A stretch of DNA of 15,176 bases, from NCBI GenBank assembly GCA_964483405.1, contig CAZABC010000049.1:1-15176 (forward strand), in the 5' to 3' direction. Origin of the DNA: CAZABC01 sp964483405. Its GTDB lineage: Bacteria; Chloroflexota; Limnocylindria; Limnocylindrales; CSP1-4. Positions within the stretch are counted from its first letter, which is position 1; each line of letters starts with the position of its first letter. The translations under genes and the position numbers were made by a program. Below, piece after piece: positions 7,860 through 14,679 of the stretch. Under the pieces are notes generated by a model. It worked only from the letters and a program-made list of their open reading frames with translations, did no database searches and was not told the DNA's origin.

Positions 7860-10283
7860 CTAGCGCGCCCGGACGGGCGTCTTCTCGTCGGCGGCGTGGA
7901 TGTCGAGGCCGGCCTCGGGGTCGCGGTCGACCACGATCGTCGTCCCCGGCTCGTACTTGCCGAGGAGGAGGTGCTCGGCCAGGACATCCTCGATCATGTT
8001 CTGGATGACCCGTCGCAGCGGCCGGGCCCCGTATGCGGGGTCGTAGCCGAGCTTGATGAGGTGGTCCTTCGCCTCCTGGCTGACCTCGAGCTGCATCTGC
8101 TGGGCGCGCAGCTGGTCGCGGACCCGGTTGAGCATCAGGTCGACGATCTCGCGGATCTCGTCCTGGGTCAGCGAGCGGAAGACGACGGTCGCGTCGATCC
8201 GGTTCAGGAACTCCGGGCGGAAGCTCTGCTTGAGCTCGGCCTGGACCTTCTCGCGCATCAGCTCGTAGCTCGACTGCTGGCGGTCCGCGTCGGTCTCGCC
8301 GACCGCCCGGAAGCCGAGCGCCGAGTTCGTCTGGAGCTGTCGTGCCCCGAGGTTGCTCGTCATGATGATGATCGTGTTCCGGAAGTCGACCCGGCGGCCC
8401 TTCGCGTCGGTCAGGTGCCCGTCCTCCAGGATCTGGAGGAGGATGTTGAAGACCTCCGGGTGGGCCTTCTCGACCTCGTCGAGGAGGACGACCGCGTAGC
8501 TCTTGCGGCGGACGGCCTCGGTCAGCTGGCCACCCTCGTCGAAGCCGACGTAGCCGGGCGGGGCGCCGACGAGCCGGCTGACGTTGTGGCGCTCCATGAA
8601 CTCGCTCATGTCGACCTTGATGAGCGCGTCATCGCTGCCGAACATGAACTCGGCGAGGGCCTTGGCGAGCTCGGTCTTCCCGACGCCGGTCGGGCCGAGG
8701 AAGACGAACGAGCCGATCGGGCGCTTGGGGTCCTTGAGGCCGGCCCGGGCCCGCCGGACCGCCTTCGAGACGGTCTCGATCGCCTCCTGCTGGCCGATGA
8801 TCCGCCGATGGAGGTCGTCCTCCATGTGGAGGAGCCGCTCGGACTCCTCCTCGGCGATGCGGGTCACCGGGATCCCGGTCCACATCGCGACGACCTGGGC
8901 GATCTCCTCGCCGTCGACGTCGGGGACCTCGCCGCCGAGCTGCGCCTGCCATTCGCCCCGGAGCGTGTCGGCCCGCTCCCGGGCCTCGGCCTCCTGCTCC
9001 CGGAGGGTCGCGGCGGTCTCGTACTCCTGGGCGTTGATCGCGGCGTCCTTCTCCTTCGTGATCCGGTCGAGCTCGCGCTGGGCCGTCCGCAGGTCGGGCG
9101 GCGCCGAGGAGTGGCGGAGCCGGACGCGCGACGCCGCCTCGTCGATGAGGTCGATCGCCTTGTCGGGCAGGTGCCGATCGGTGATGTAGCGGATCGAGAG
9201 GTCGGCGGCGGCGCGCACCGCCTCGTCGGTGATCCGGACCTTGTGGTGCTCCTCGTAGCGCTCACGGATGCCGGTGAGGATCTCGACCGTCTGCTCGAGG
9301 GTCGGCTCCTCGACGATGACCGGCTGGAACCGGCGCTCCAGGGCGGCGTCGCGCTCGATGTACTTGCGGAACTCGTCGAGCGTCGTCGCCCCGATGCACT
9401 GCAGCTCGCCCCGCGCGAGCGGCGGCTTGAGGATGTTCGCCGCGTCGATCGCGCCCTCGGCCGCGCCGGCGCCGACGAGGGTGTGGAGCTCGTCGATGAA
9501 CAGGACGGCGTCGTTGGTGCTCCGCAGCTCCTCGATGATCTTCTTGAGCCGCTCCTCGAACTCGCCGCGGTACTTCGTCCCGGCGACGAGCGAGCCGATG
9601 TCGAGGGTGAGGACCCGCTTGTTCGCGAGCGTCTCCGGCACGTCGCCGGCGACGATCCGGTGGGCCAGCCCCTCGGCGATCGCGGTCTTGCCGACCCCGG
9701 GCTCGCCGATCAGCGCGGGGTTGTTCTTCGTCCGGCGCGACAGGATCTGGATGACCCGCTCGATCTCCTTCTCGCGGCCGATGACCGGGTCGAGCTTGCC
9801 GGCACGGGCGGCCTCGGTCAGGTTGATGCCGAGCTGGTCGACGGTCGGTGTCTTGCTCGAGCGCTTCGTCTCCTGGGCCGGCCCCGTCGACGTCGACTGC
9901 GAGAGGACCCGGATGACCTCGTGGCGGACCTTGTCGAGGTTGACACCGAGCGACTCGAGCACGCCGGCGGCGATGCCCTCCCCTTCCCGGACGAGGCCGA
10001 GGAGCAGGTGCTCGGTGCCGATGTAGTTGTGGCCGAGGCGGCGGGCCTCGTCGATCGCGAGCTCGATGACGCGCTTCGCGCGCGGGGTCAGCCCGACCTC
10101 GCCGACGACCGGCCGGTCGCCGCGCCCGATGATGAACTCGACGGCCGTGCGGACCTTCGGTAGCTCGACGTTCATGTTCTCAAGGACGCGGGCGGCGACG
10201 CCCTCGCCCTCCCGGACCAGGCCGAGGAGCAGGTGCTCGGTGCCGATGTAGTTGTGGTTGAACCGCTGCGCCTCGTCCTGGGC
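7860..10283 (-). CDS. clpC: ATP-dependent Clp protease ATPase subunit ClpC (5' end in gap)
   Basis: ClpC is an AAA+ unfoldase that feeds substrates to ClpP and acts as a chaperone. The visible 807 residues start at AQDEAQRFNHNYIGTEHL. Comparison with family N-termini suggests ~15 residues, including the start codon, are lost in the N gap. In order it has two ClpN repeats (each with HNYIGTEHLLLGLVREGEG), the first AAA+ domain (Walker A GEPGVGKTAIAEG, Walker B VLFIDELHTLVGAG), and a middle region with a UVR motif (AINAQEYETAATLREQEAEA) typical of ClpC rather than ClpB. The second AAA+ domain has Walker A GPTGVGKTELAKA, Walker B VVLLDEVEKAH and sensor-like MTSNLGA. A D2-small domain ends in VRAR. 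The TAG stop lies 26 nt before radA. No ctsR, mcsA or mcsB is seen beside it; the upstream neighbour is rpsA across the gap. Confidence 0.96.
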   Translation of the reverse strand, partial: AQDEAQRFNHNYIGTEHLLLGLVREGEGVAARVLENMNVELPKVRTAVEFIIGRGDRPVVGEVGLTPRAKRVIELAIDEARRLGHNYIGTEHLLLGLVREGEGIAAGVLESLGVNLDKVRHEVIRVLSQSTSTGPAQETKRSSKTPTVDQLGINLTEAARAGKLDPVIGREKEIERVIQILSRRTKNNPALIGEPGVGKTAIAEGLAHRIVAGDVPETLANKRVLTLDIGSLVAGTKYRGEFEERLKKIIEELRSTNDAVLFIDELHTLVGAGAAEGAIDAANILKPPLARGELQCIGATTLDEFRKYIERDAALERRFQPVIVEEPTLEQTVEILTGIRERYEEHHKVRITDEAVRAAADLSIRYITDRHLPDKAIDLIDEAASRVRLRHSSAPPDLRTAQRELDRITKEKDAAINAQEYETAATLREQEAEARERADTLRGEWQAQLGGEVPDVDGEEIAQVVAMWTGIPVTRIAEEESERLLHMEDDLHRRIIGQQEAIETVSKAVRRARAGLKDPKRPIGSFVFLGPTGVGKTELAKALAEFMFGSDDALIKVDMSEFMERHNVSRLVGAPPGYVGFDEGGQLTEAVRRKSYAVVLLDEVEKAHPEVFNILLQILEDGHLTDAKGRRVDFRNTIIIMTSNLGARQLQTNSALGFRAVGETDADRQQSSYELMREKVQAELKQSFRPEFLNRIDATVVFRSLTQDEIREIVDLMLNRVRDQLRAQQMQLEVSQEAKDHLIKLGYDPAYGARPLRRVIQNMIEDVLAEHLLLGKYEPGTTIVVDRDPEAGLDIHAADEKTPVRAR
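9994..10257 (-). repeat. Duplicated 39-nt identical segment in the two ClpN repeats
   Basis: The 39 nt at 9994-10032 and 10219-10257 are identical and in the same frame, 225 nt (75 codons) apart. Both encode the HNYIGTEHLLLGL core of the ClpN repeat. Protein conservation is expected in ClpC, but identity at every synonymous site suggests recent gene conversion or strong codon bias. Confidence 0.85.
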
Positions 10284-10383
10284 NNNNNNNNNNNNNNNNN
10301 NNNNNNNNNNNNNNNNNNNNNNNNNNNNNNNNNNNNNNNNNNNNNNNNNNNNNNNNNNNNNNNNNNNNNNNNNNNNNNNNNNN
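10284..10383. other. Scaffold gap of 100 N between rpsA and clpC
   Basis: Exactly 100 N, so the true length is unknown. Unlike the gap in rlmB, the two flanks share no duplicated sequence. It hides the rpsA stop, any terminator or clpC promoter/operator, and the clpC start with about 15 codons. Reading frames that appear to cross it are meaningless. Confidence 0.95.
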
Positions 10384-12547
10384 CGGCGATCTCCTCGGCC
10401 TCGACGGCCGCCTCGACCGCCTCCTCGGCGGCAGCGTCGGCGGCCGCGGCCTCGGCGACGACCTCCTCGGCGACCTCGGGCGACTCGACGCCGGCCGCGA
10501 CGGCCTCGACGACGGCCTCGGCCACGTCCTCCGCCTCCGCGGCGGCGACCACGGCCGACAGCGCGGCGTCGTCGGCGATCTCGGCCGCGACCTCGGCCTC
10601 GGCGGCGACCGCCTCGGCTTCTTCGGCGACCTCGACGGCGACGACGGCTTCCTCGACGGCTTCCTCGGCCGCCTCGGCTGCGATCCCGGCGACGACGTCG
10701 GCCACGACGGCTTCCTCGACCGCCTCGGCGGCGGCCTCCGGAGCGGCGTCCGAGCCCTCGGCCTCGGCGGCCGCGAGCTGCTGGCGGACCTGCGCGAACG
10801 CTGCCGCGAGCGTGTTGTCGATCCCGCCCTCGGGCTCCTGGACGGCGTCGGCCATCGAGTAGGTCCGCTCCCGGCGCTCGCGGCGGTCGCCGCGGTCGCC
10901 CCGCTCGGGTCGCGGTGCGCCGGGCTCCGGGGCCGGCCGGGCGGGTGCCTCCTCGGCCTGCTTGAGGCTCAGGCCGAGGCGATGCCGCTCGGAGTCGAGG
11001 CTGATGATCCGGAGCTTGAGCGTCTGGCCCTCGTGGACGACGTCGCCCGGGTGGGCGACTCGCTGGTGCGAGAGCTCGCTGATGTGGATCAGGCCCTCGA
11101 GCCCGTCGCGGACCCGGACGAAGGCGCCGAAGTTGACGAGCTTCGTCACCGTGCCGTCGATGATGTCGCCGACCTTGAAGTCCGCCACCGTGGAGTGCCA
11201 CGGATCCGGCTGGAGGCGGCGGATCGACAGGCTGATCCGACCCCGCTCGTGGTTGATGTCGATGACCTCGGCCTCGACCTCGTCGCCGACCTTGTAGCCG
11301 GCCTCGGGGTTGTTGACCTTGTTCCAGGAGAGCTCGCTCTTGTGGACGAGGCCGTCGATCCCGCCGAGGTCGATGAAGACACCGAACGGGGCGATCGACC
11401 GGACGGAGCCGGTGACCTTCTGCCCGACCTGGAGGCTGCTGAAGAGCTCGTCGCGCTTCTCCCGCCGCTCCTCGTACAGGGCGACCTTCTCCGACAGGAT
11501 GAGTCGGTTCGCCTTGCGGTTGACCTCGAGGATCTTGAGGCGGAGCTTCCGGCCGACGTACGGCTGGAGCTTCTCCGCGATCTCCTGGGCTGCGTCGCGC
11601 GGCTGGTCGTTCTGCGGGCGGCGCGGGAAGTCGACGATCTGGCTGATCGGGACGAAGCCACGGATGCCGCAGTCGACGATGAGGCCGCCCTTGTTGTGGT
11701 CGATGACCGGCGCCTCGATGATGACCCCGGCCTCGAACTGCTCCTGCATCGCGCGCCACTTGCGCTCGAGCCCGGCGCGGCGTAGCGAGAGGACGGCGTG
11801 GCCCTCCGGCGACTCCGGCTGCAGGACGTAGACGAGGACCGTGTCGCCGATGTTGAGCACGGGCTGCGACTCGGCGTTGCGGCCGTACAGCTCGCGGTTC
11901 GAAACGACGCCCTCGCTCTTCGCCCCGATGTCGACGAGGATCTCGTCCTTGTCGATCCGGACGACGGCGCCCTCGACGACATCACCGTGCTTGAAGCTCC
12001 GGATGTCGGCGTCCTGCTCCGCGAGGAGCTCGGCCATCGTCGTCGGCTCGGGACCGGCCGGCACGATGGGCAGCGGCTCGAACTCGGCCTCGATCTCGGG
12101 CTCGGCGGAGGGCGCCTCTGCCACCTCGGCGGCGAGCGTCTCGGCGGCGTCCTCGACGGCGACCGCCGCCACCTCGGCAGCGAGCGTCGCTTCGACGCCG
12201 GCGGCGTCGACCGACTCCGCCACCGCATCCGACGCGTCGGCCGCATCGGCGACCGCATCGTCGCCGGCGACGACCGGCTCGGGGGCGGCCGGCGCGGCGA
12301 CCGCGTCCTCGACGGCCTCGGGCGCCTCGACGGTCTCGGCGGCCACGGCTTCGGCCGCCTGCTCGGCGACCTCGGGCGTCTCGGCGGTCTCGGCTTCGAC
12401 GGCGACCTCGGCCGCGACGTCGATCGGGGTCTCGGCGGGCTCGTCGACGGCGACGGCCGTCTCGACGGTGCTCTCGGACGCCGGCGCGGTTCCGGAAGCG
12501 GTCGCCTCCGTCTCCGGCGTGGTCCCGCCCTGCTGCTCTTCGGTCAA
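10384..12547 (-). CDS. rpsA: Small ribosomal subunit protein bS1 with long acidic Ala/Glu/Val tails (3' end in gap)
   Basis: S1 helps the 30S subunit bind and unwind mRNA. Four S1 (OB-fold) domains are visible at about residues 187-256, 272-355, 373-445 and 458-533; the third and fourth are most canonical (GSVRSIAPFGVFIDLGGIDG; GTVTKLVNFGAFVRVRDGLEG). The start is TTG at 12547, chosen because AGGAGA lies 9 nt upstream (12562-12557). Residues 1-~170 are an acidic Ala/Glu/Val/Thr-rich stretch. After domain 4 comes a Pro-rich segment, a basic patch (RGDRGDRRERRERT), then ~125 or more residues of Ala/Glu/Val repeats running into the N gap. About half of the visible 721 residues is therefore low complexity, and the protein is much longer than typical 4-domain S1 (~400 aa). 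An internal ATG at residue 171 could start a tail-less form but has no clear ribosome binding site. The frame is open throughout, so the tails are coding. Confidence 0.93.
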
Positions 12548-12556
12548 CGTAGTGGT

Positions 12557-12562
12557 TCTCCT
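12557..12562 (-). promoter_or_regulatory. Shine-Dalgarno of rpsA supporting the TTG start
   Basis: AGGAGA on the minus strand, 9 nt before TTG 12547. It lies inside a 7-codon mini-ORF (ATG at 12567, stop TGA overlapping the TTG as TTGA). Confidence 0.7.
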
Positions 12563-12726
12563 GTCATCGATCTCCCCGGGAACGTCAACGGCCCGAGCCG
12601 AACGCCCGAGCCGTCAGTGGATGGCCGTGGGGAAGACCCGTGAGGGTGGACCGGCGCGGACCTCCTGATCGCTGGACAGCGTCGAGAACGTCGGCTGTTC
12701 GATTGTGGCGCCCCGAGGGCCGCGCG

Positions 12727-12756
12727 AGTCTAGCACGGTGGTCCTGCGTGGCACAA
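12727..12756 (-). promoter_or_regulatory. Possible extended -10 promoter for rpsA
   Basis: On the minus strand TTGTGC (12756-12751, weak -35, 3 of 6) is followed after 18 nt by TGC-TAGACT: an extended -10 with TG upstream and -10 TAGACT (12732-12727, 4 of 6). It is in the divergent rpsA-fpg intergenic region and would give a ~170-nt leader. It is only a moderate match and no other candidate is clearly better. Confidence 0.35.
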
Positions 12757-12766
12757 TCGGCCGACC

Positions 12767-13642
12767 GTGCCCGAGCTGCCCGATCTGACCGTCGTCGCCG
12801 AGGCGTTCCATGCGGCCCTGGCCGGCCGGTCGATCGCCCGGGTCTCGGCCCCCGGGCCCCTCGCGGTCCGCGGCACGCCGGCCGAGCTCGAGGCCTTGGT
12901 CGGCCAGCGGGTGACGCGGATCGCCCGGCGTGGGAAGTTCCTCATCGTCGATCTCGACCGCGACCACGTCGTCGTCAACCCGATGCTCACCGGCCGGTTC
13001 CAGCTCGCCCGTCCCGGCGACCGCCTCCCCTCGAAGACGGCGGTCATCCTCGGCTTCGGTGCCAGGTCCGGCGGCCCATCGGACTCGGCCGCATGGACCG
13101 CCGGCGCGTCCTGGCTGGAGGACGACGCGGCCGAGGTCGAGGTCCGCTACCGCGACCCCTCCCAGATGGGCAAGGTCTACCTCCTGCCCGCCGGCGTGGA
13201 GCGGCCGGTCCCCGGGCTCGGTGACGGTGAGATCGGGCCGGATGCCGACGATGGCGCCTTGACCCCGGAGGTCTGGCGCGACCGGATCCGGCGGCATCCG
13301 GGCGAGTTGAAGAACCTCCTCCGCAACCAGGCGTTCGTCGCCGGGATCGGCAACGCGTACAGCGACGAGATCCTCCACGCGGCCCGCCTCGCGCCGTTCC
13401 GGCGGCGGTCGAGCCTAGCGCCCGACGAGATCGACGAGCTCTACCGAGCCACGCGGGCGACGCTGGCGAGGGCGATCGAGGTCTTGCGGGAGCGCGTCCC
13501 GCCGACCTTCGAGACCCAGGTCCGCGACTTCCTCGCCGTACACGGGAAGCGCGGCGAGCCGTGCCCGCGCTGCGGCGGCCGGATCAGCGAGGTCGCCCCC
13601 GGCGGGATCGCCACGGCATTCTGCCGGACCTGTCAGCGCTGA
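12767..13642 (+). CDS. mutM: Formamidopyrimidine-DNA glycosylase (Fpg/MutM family)
   Basis: This base-excision repair glycosylase/AP lyase removes oxidised purines such as 8-oxoguanine. It is 291 residues, a little longer than the usual ~270. The GTG start at 12767 is required because Met is removed to expose the catalytic Pro2 (MPELPD); E3 follows, and the beta-hairpin lysine is K57 (RRGKFLIV). The helix-two-turn-helix is NLLRNQAFVAGIGNAYSDEI. A C-terminal zinc finger has two CxxC pairs (CPRC and CRTC, ending CQR). Differences from textbook MutM: position 6 is D not E, and the lesion-capping loop normally DPRRFG is DPSQMG, while the other void-filling methionine (NPMLTGRF) is kept. About 20 residues with an acidic run are inserted before that loop. 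No Shine-Dalgarno is visible, so the mRNA may be leaderless. Family is secure; exact lesion specificity is not. Confidence 0.93.
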   Translation: MPELPDLTVVAEAFHAALAGRSIARVSAPGPLAVRGTPAELEALVGQRVTRIARRGKFLIVDLDRDHVVVNPMLTGRFQLARPGDRLPSKTAVILGFGARSGGPSDSAAWTAGASWLEDDAAEVEVRYRDPSQMGKVYLLPAGVERPVPGLGDGEIGPDADDGALTPEVWRDRIRRHPGELKNLLRNQAFVAGIGNAYSDEILHAARLAPFRRRSSLAPDEIDELYRATRATLARAIEVLRERVPPTFETQVRDFLAVHGKRGEPCPRCGGRISEVAPGGIATAFCRTCQR

Positions 13643-13660
13643 GCGCGGCGGCGTCGAGTC

Positions 13661-14332
13661 TCAGGGATTCGGCGACGGCGACGGCGCGGCCGATGGCGAC
13701 GCGGCAGGCGACGGCGACGGAGATGGCGACGGAGATGGCGACGGAGATGGCGAGGCGACCGCGCTCGGGCGCGGCGAGGTCGGCGGTGTCGCCGACGGTT
13801 CGTCCGCGGACAGTCGAGCGAGGGCGAGGACGGCGAACGCCGCGACCATCAGGGTCGCCAGCGCGACCTGGGCCATCGACCGATCGACGCGCAGCCGCGA
13901 CAGCCCCGGGCGACCGCGTTCGAGGACGACCGGCGTCGTCGACGGGACGGCCCAACGGATGGCCGCGCGCTCGACGTCGGCCCGGCGGTCGCCGGGGCGG
14001 GCAGGCTGCTCGGCGACACCCCCGACCAGCTCCTGTTGCGCGGCGCGGAAGGTGGCGCAGCCCTCGTGTGCCGCCACGAGGCACAGGCGTCGCTGCTTCT
14101 CCGGTGCGACCGGTGCCGGCGGCTCGACCGCGGCACAGCGGTGCTCGCGGGCGACCGACACCGAGCGCCACGCACCGCCGTCGGCCAGGAGATATGGGCA
14201 CAGGCCACGGACGGCCTCGAGTGCGGGGTCGCCCGGGCGGCCGGCCGCGACCATCGTCGAGCCGACCTCGTGACCCGCGTCGTCGGGAGCGGGCGCCGGG
14301 GCGTCGTCGGTCGCCGTCGATCGGTCGGTCAT
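13661..14332 (-). CDS. Unrecognised four-cysteine single-pass membrane protein with Ser-Pro stalk
   Basis: I do not recognise a named family. The 223-residue product starts at ATG 14332 with an Asp/Ala/Pro-rich N-terminus. A compact domain (~44-96) has four cysteines, C45 (GLCPYLLADGGAWR), C66 (EHRCAAVEPPAP), C84 (KQRRLCLVAAHE) and C92 (GCATF), which could bind metal or form disulfides. A linker follows, then an Arg-rich stretch (RGRPGLSRLRVDR), one hydrophobic helix (~153-173), and a C-terminal Pro/Ser stalk of (SP)n. Positive charges before the helix suggest the Cys domain is cytoplasmic and the SP stalk outside. From general memory, similar Cys-motif proteins in Chloroflexota carry a LysM domain after the membrane helix; none is present here. 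It converges on fpg with 18 bp between stops and lies 86 nt downstream of the 5S gene on the same strand. The ribosome binding site is unclear. Motif order and composition support a real gene. Confidence 0.75.
   Translation of the reverse strand: MTDRSTATDDAPAPAPDDAGHEVGSTMVAAGRPGDPALEAVRGLCPYLLADGGAWRSVSVAREHRCAAVEPPAPVAPEKQRRLCLVAAHEGCATFRAAQQELVGGVAEQPARPGDRRADVERAAIRWAVPSTTPVVLERGRPGLSRLRVDRSMAQVALATLMVAAFAVLALARLSADEPSATPPTSPRPSAVASPSPSPSPSPSPSPSPAASPSAAPSPSPNP
13713..13748. repeat. Three perfect 12-nt tandem repeats (GGCGACGGAGAT)
   Basis: Three uninterrupted copies of GGCGACGGAGAT lie inside a longer imperfect GGCGAC/GGAGAT tract (about 13673-13752). On the minus strand it encodes the Ser-Pro-Ser-Pro stalk of the membrane protein. 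Because the unit is a multiple of three, copy-number change would alter stalk length without frameshift. Confidence 0.9.
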
Positions 14333-14354
14333 GTGCCTTGGAGGATACCCGAGG

Positions 14355-14390
14355 GGGCACGGCCGGTCGGCCGGGCACGGCCGGTCGGCC
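14355..14390. repeat. 18-nt tandem duplication with GC-rich hairpins after 5S rRNA
   Basis: Two exact copies of GGGCACGGCCGGTCGGCC (14355-14372 and 14373-14390). Each contains CGGCC-GGTC-GGCCG, able to form a 5-bp GC stem with a 4-nt loop. They sit between the 5S 3' end and the next gene on the same strand. They may help end the rRNA transcript, but there is no following T-run, so they are not a standard intrinsic terminator. Confidence 0.8.
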
Positions 14391-14418
14391 GCGAGACTAT
14401 CGGCCGGAAACGGAAAGA

Positions 14419-14536
14419 TCCCGGCGACGACCTATTTTCCCGAAAGGCTGCCCTCTCAGTATCTTCGGCGCTGGAGAGCTTGACTTCCGTGTTCGGGATG
14501 GGAACGGGTATGGCCTCTCCGCTAGTGTCACCGGGA
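14419..14536 (-). rRNA. rrf: 5S ribosomal RNA
   Basis: The minus strand reads as a complete 5S rRNA of about 118 nt: 5' helix I strand CCCGGTGAC, conserved CCATCCCGAACACGGAAGTC (loops B-C), GCGCCGAAGATACTG (loop E/helix IV region), and the 3' strand GTCGCCGGG pairing back to the 5' end with one G-U. The pairing extends outward through GATC on both sides, so the exact ends are uncertain by a few bases. It lies 143 nt downstream of the 23S 3' end, in the usual 23S-5S order. Confidence 0.95.
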
Positions 14537-14679
14537 TCTCCGTCTGATACGTGGACATCGGCAGCGCCGGCGCAAGGACATCCGTCCTGCGGGGCGCCGA
14601 TCGAACCCTCGATCTCGAGGTTCGTGGTTCCCGGGAGTCGATCCCGGTCATAGCCGCTGACCCCTGGTCAGCTGCTGTA
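14537..14679 (-). other. 23S-5S internal spacer with three successive hairpins
   Basis: This 143-nt spacer contains three inverted repeats in tandem. The first is at 14602-14622 and beyond, with CCTCGA/TCGAGG extended past a bulged C by CGAA/TTCG. The second is CCGGGA-GTCGA-TCCCGG at 14631-14647, and the third is GCTGACC-CCT-GGTCAGC at 14656-14672. They probably belong to precursor-rRNA processing structures. No tRNA is present, although the second hairpin resembles a tRNA T arm. Confidence 0.6.

Larger units (their letters stand above)
12548..12766. other. Divergent intergenic region rpsA / fpg
   Basis: 219 bp between the divergent starts of rpsA and fpg. It holds the rpsA Shine-Dalgarno, the candidate rpsA promoter, and, on the plus strand, a CACAAT (12752-12757) that could be a -10 element placing the fpg transcript start close to its GTG. 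I see no RNA gene, terminator or ORF with family features here. Confidence 0.6.

Noticed and set aside
7686..10163. 825-codon plus-strand ORF antisense to clpC and radA
   Set aside because: It is a mirror frame of clpC codons, rich in Leu/Asp/Val/Glu, with no recognised domain. ClpC motifs on the opposite strand are unambiguous.
7860..11759. Apparent single giant ORF joining clpC to sequence beyond the N gap
   Set aside because: Only the part below 10284 is ClpC. Beyond the gap the same frame is an Arg/Gly-rich shadow of rpsA, and continuity through Ns is meaningless.
12035..12037. Internal ATG (residue 171) as the true rpsA start, making the N-terminal tail non-coding
   Set aside because: There is no Shine-Dalgarno before it, whereas TTG 12547 has AGGAGA at 9 nt and the frame is open with protein-like codon use throughout. 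Kept only as a possible secondary start.
12614..13378. 254-codon minus-strand ORF opposite fpg
   Set aside because: It is the shadow of the fpg coding strand. The plus strand has the catalytic Pro/Glu, H2TH and zinc finger.
14631..14647. T-arm-like hairpin suggesting a tRNA in the 23S-5S spacer
   Set aside because: The loop is ATCGACT instead of TTCGANN, and no matching acceptor stem, anticodon arm or D arm could be built around it.
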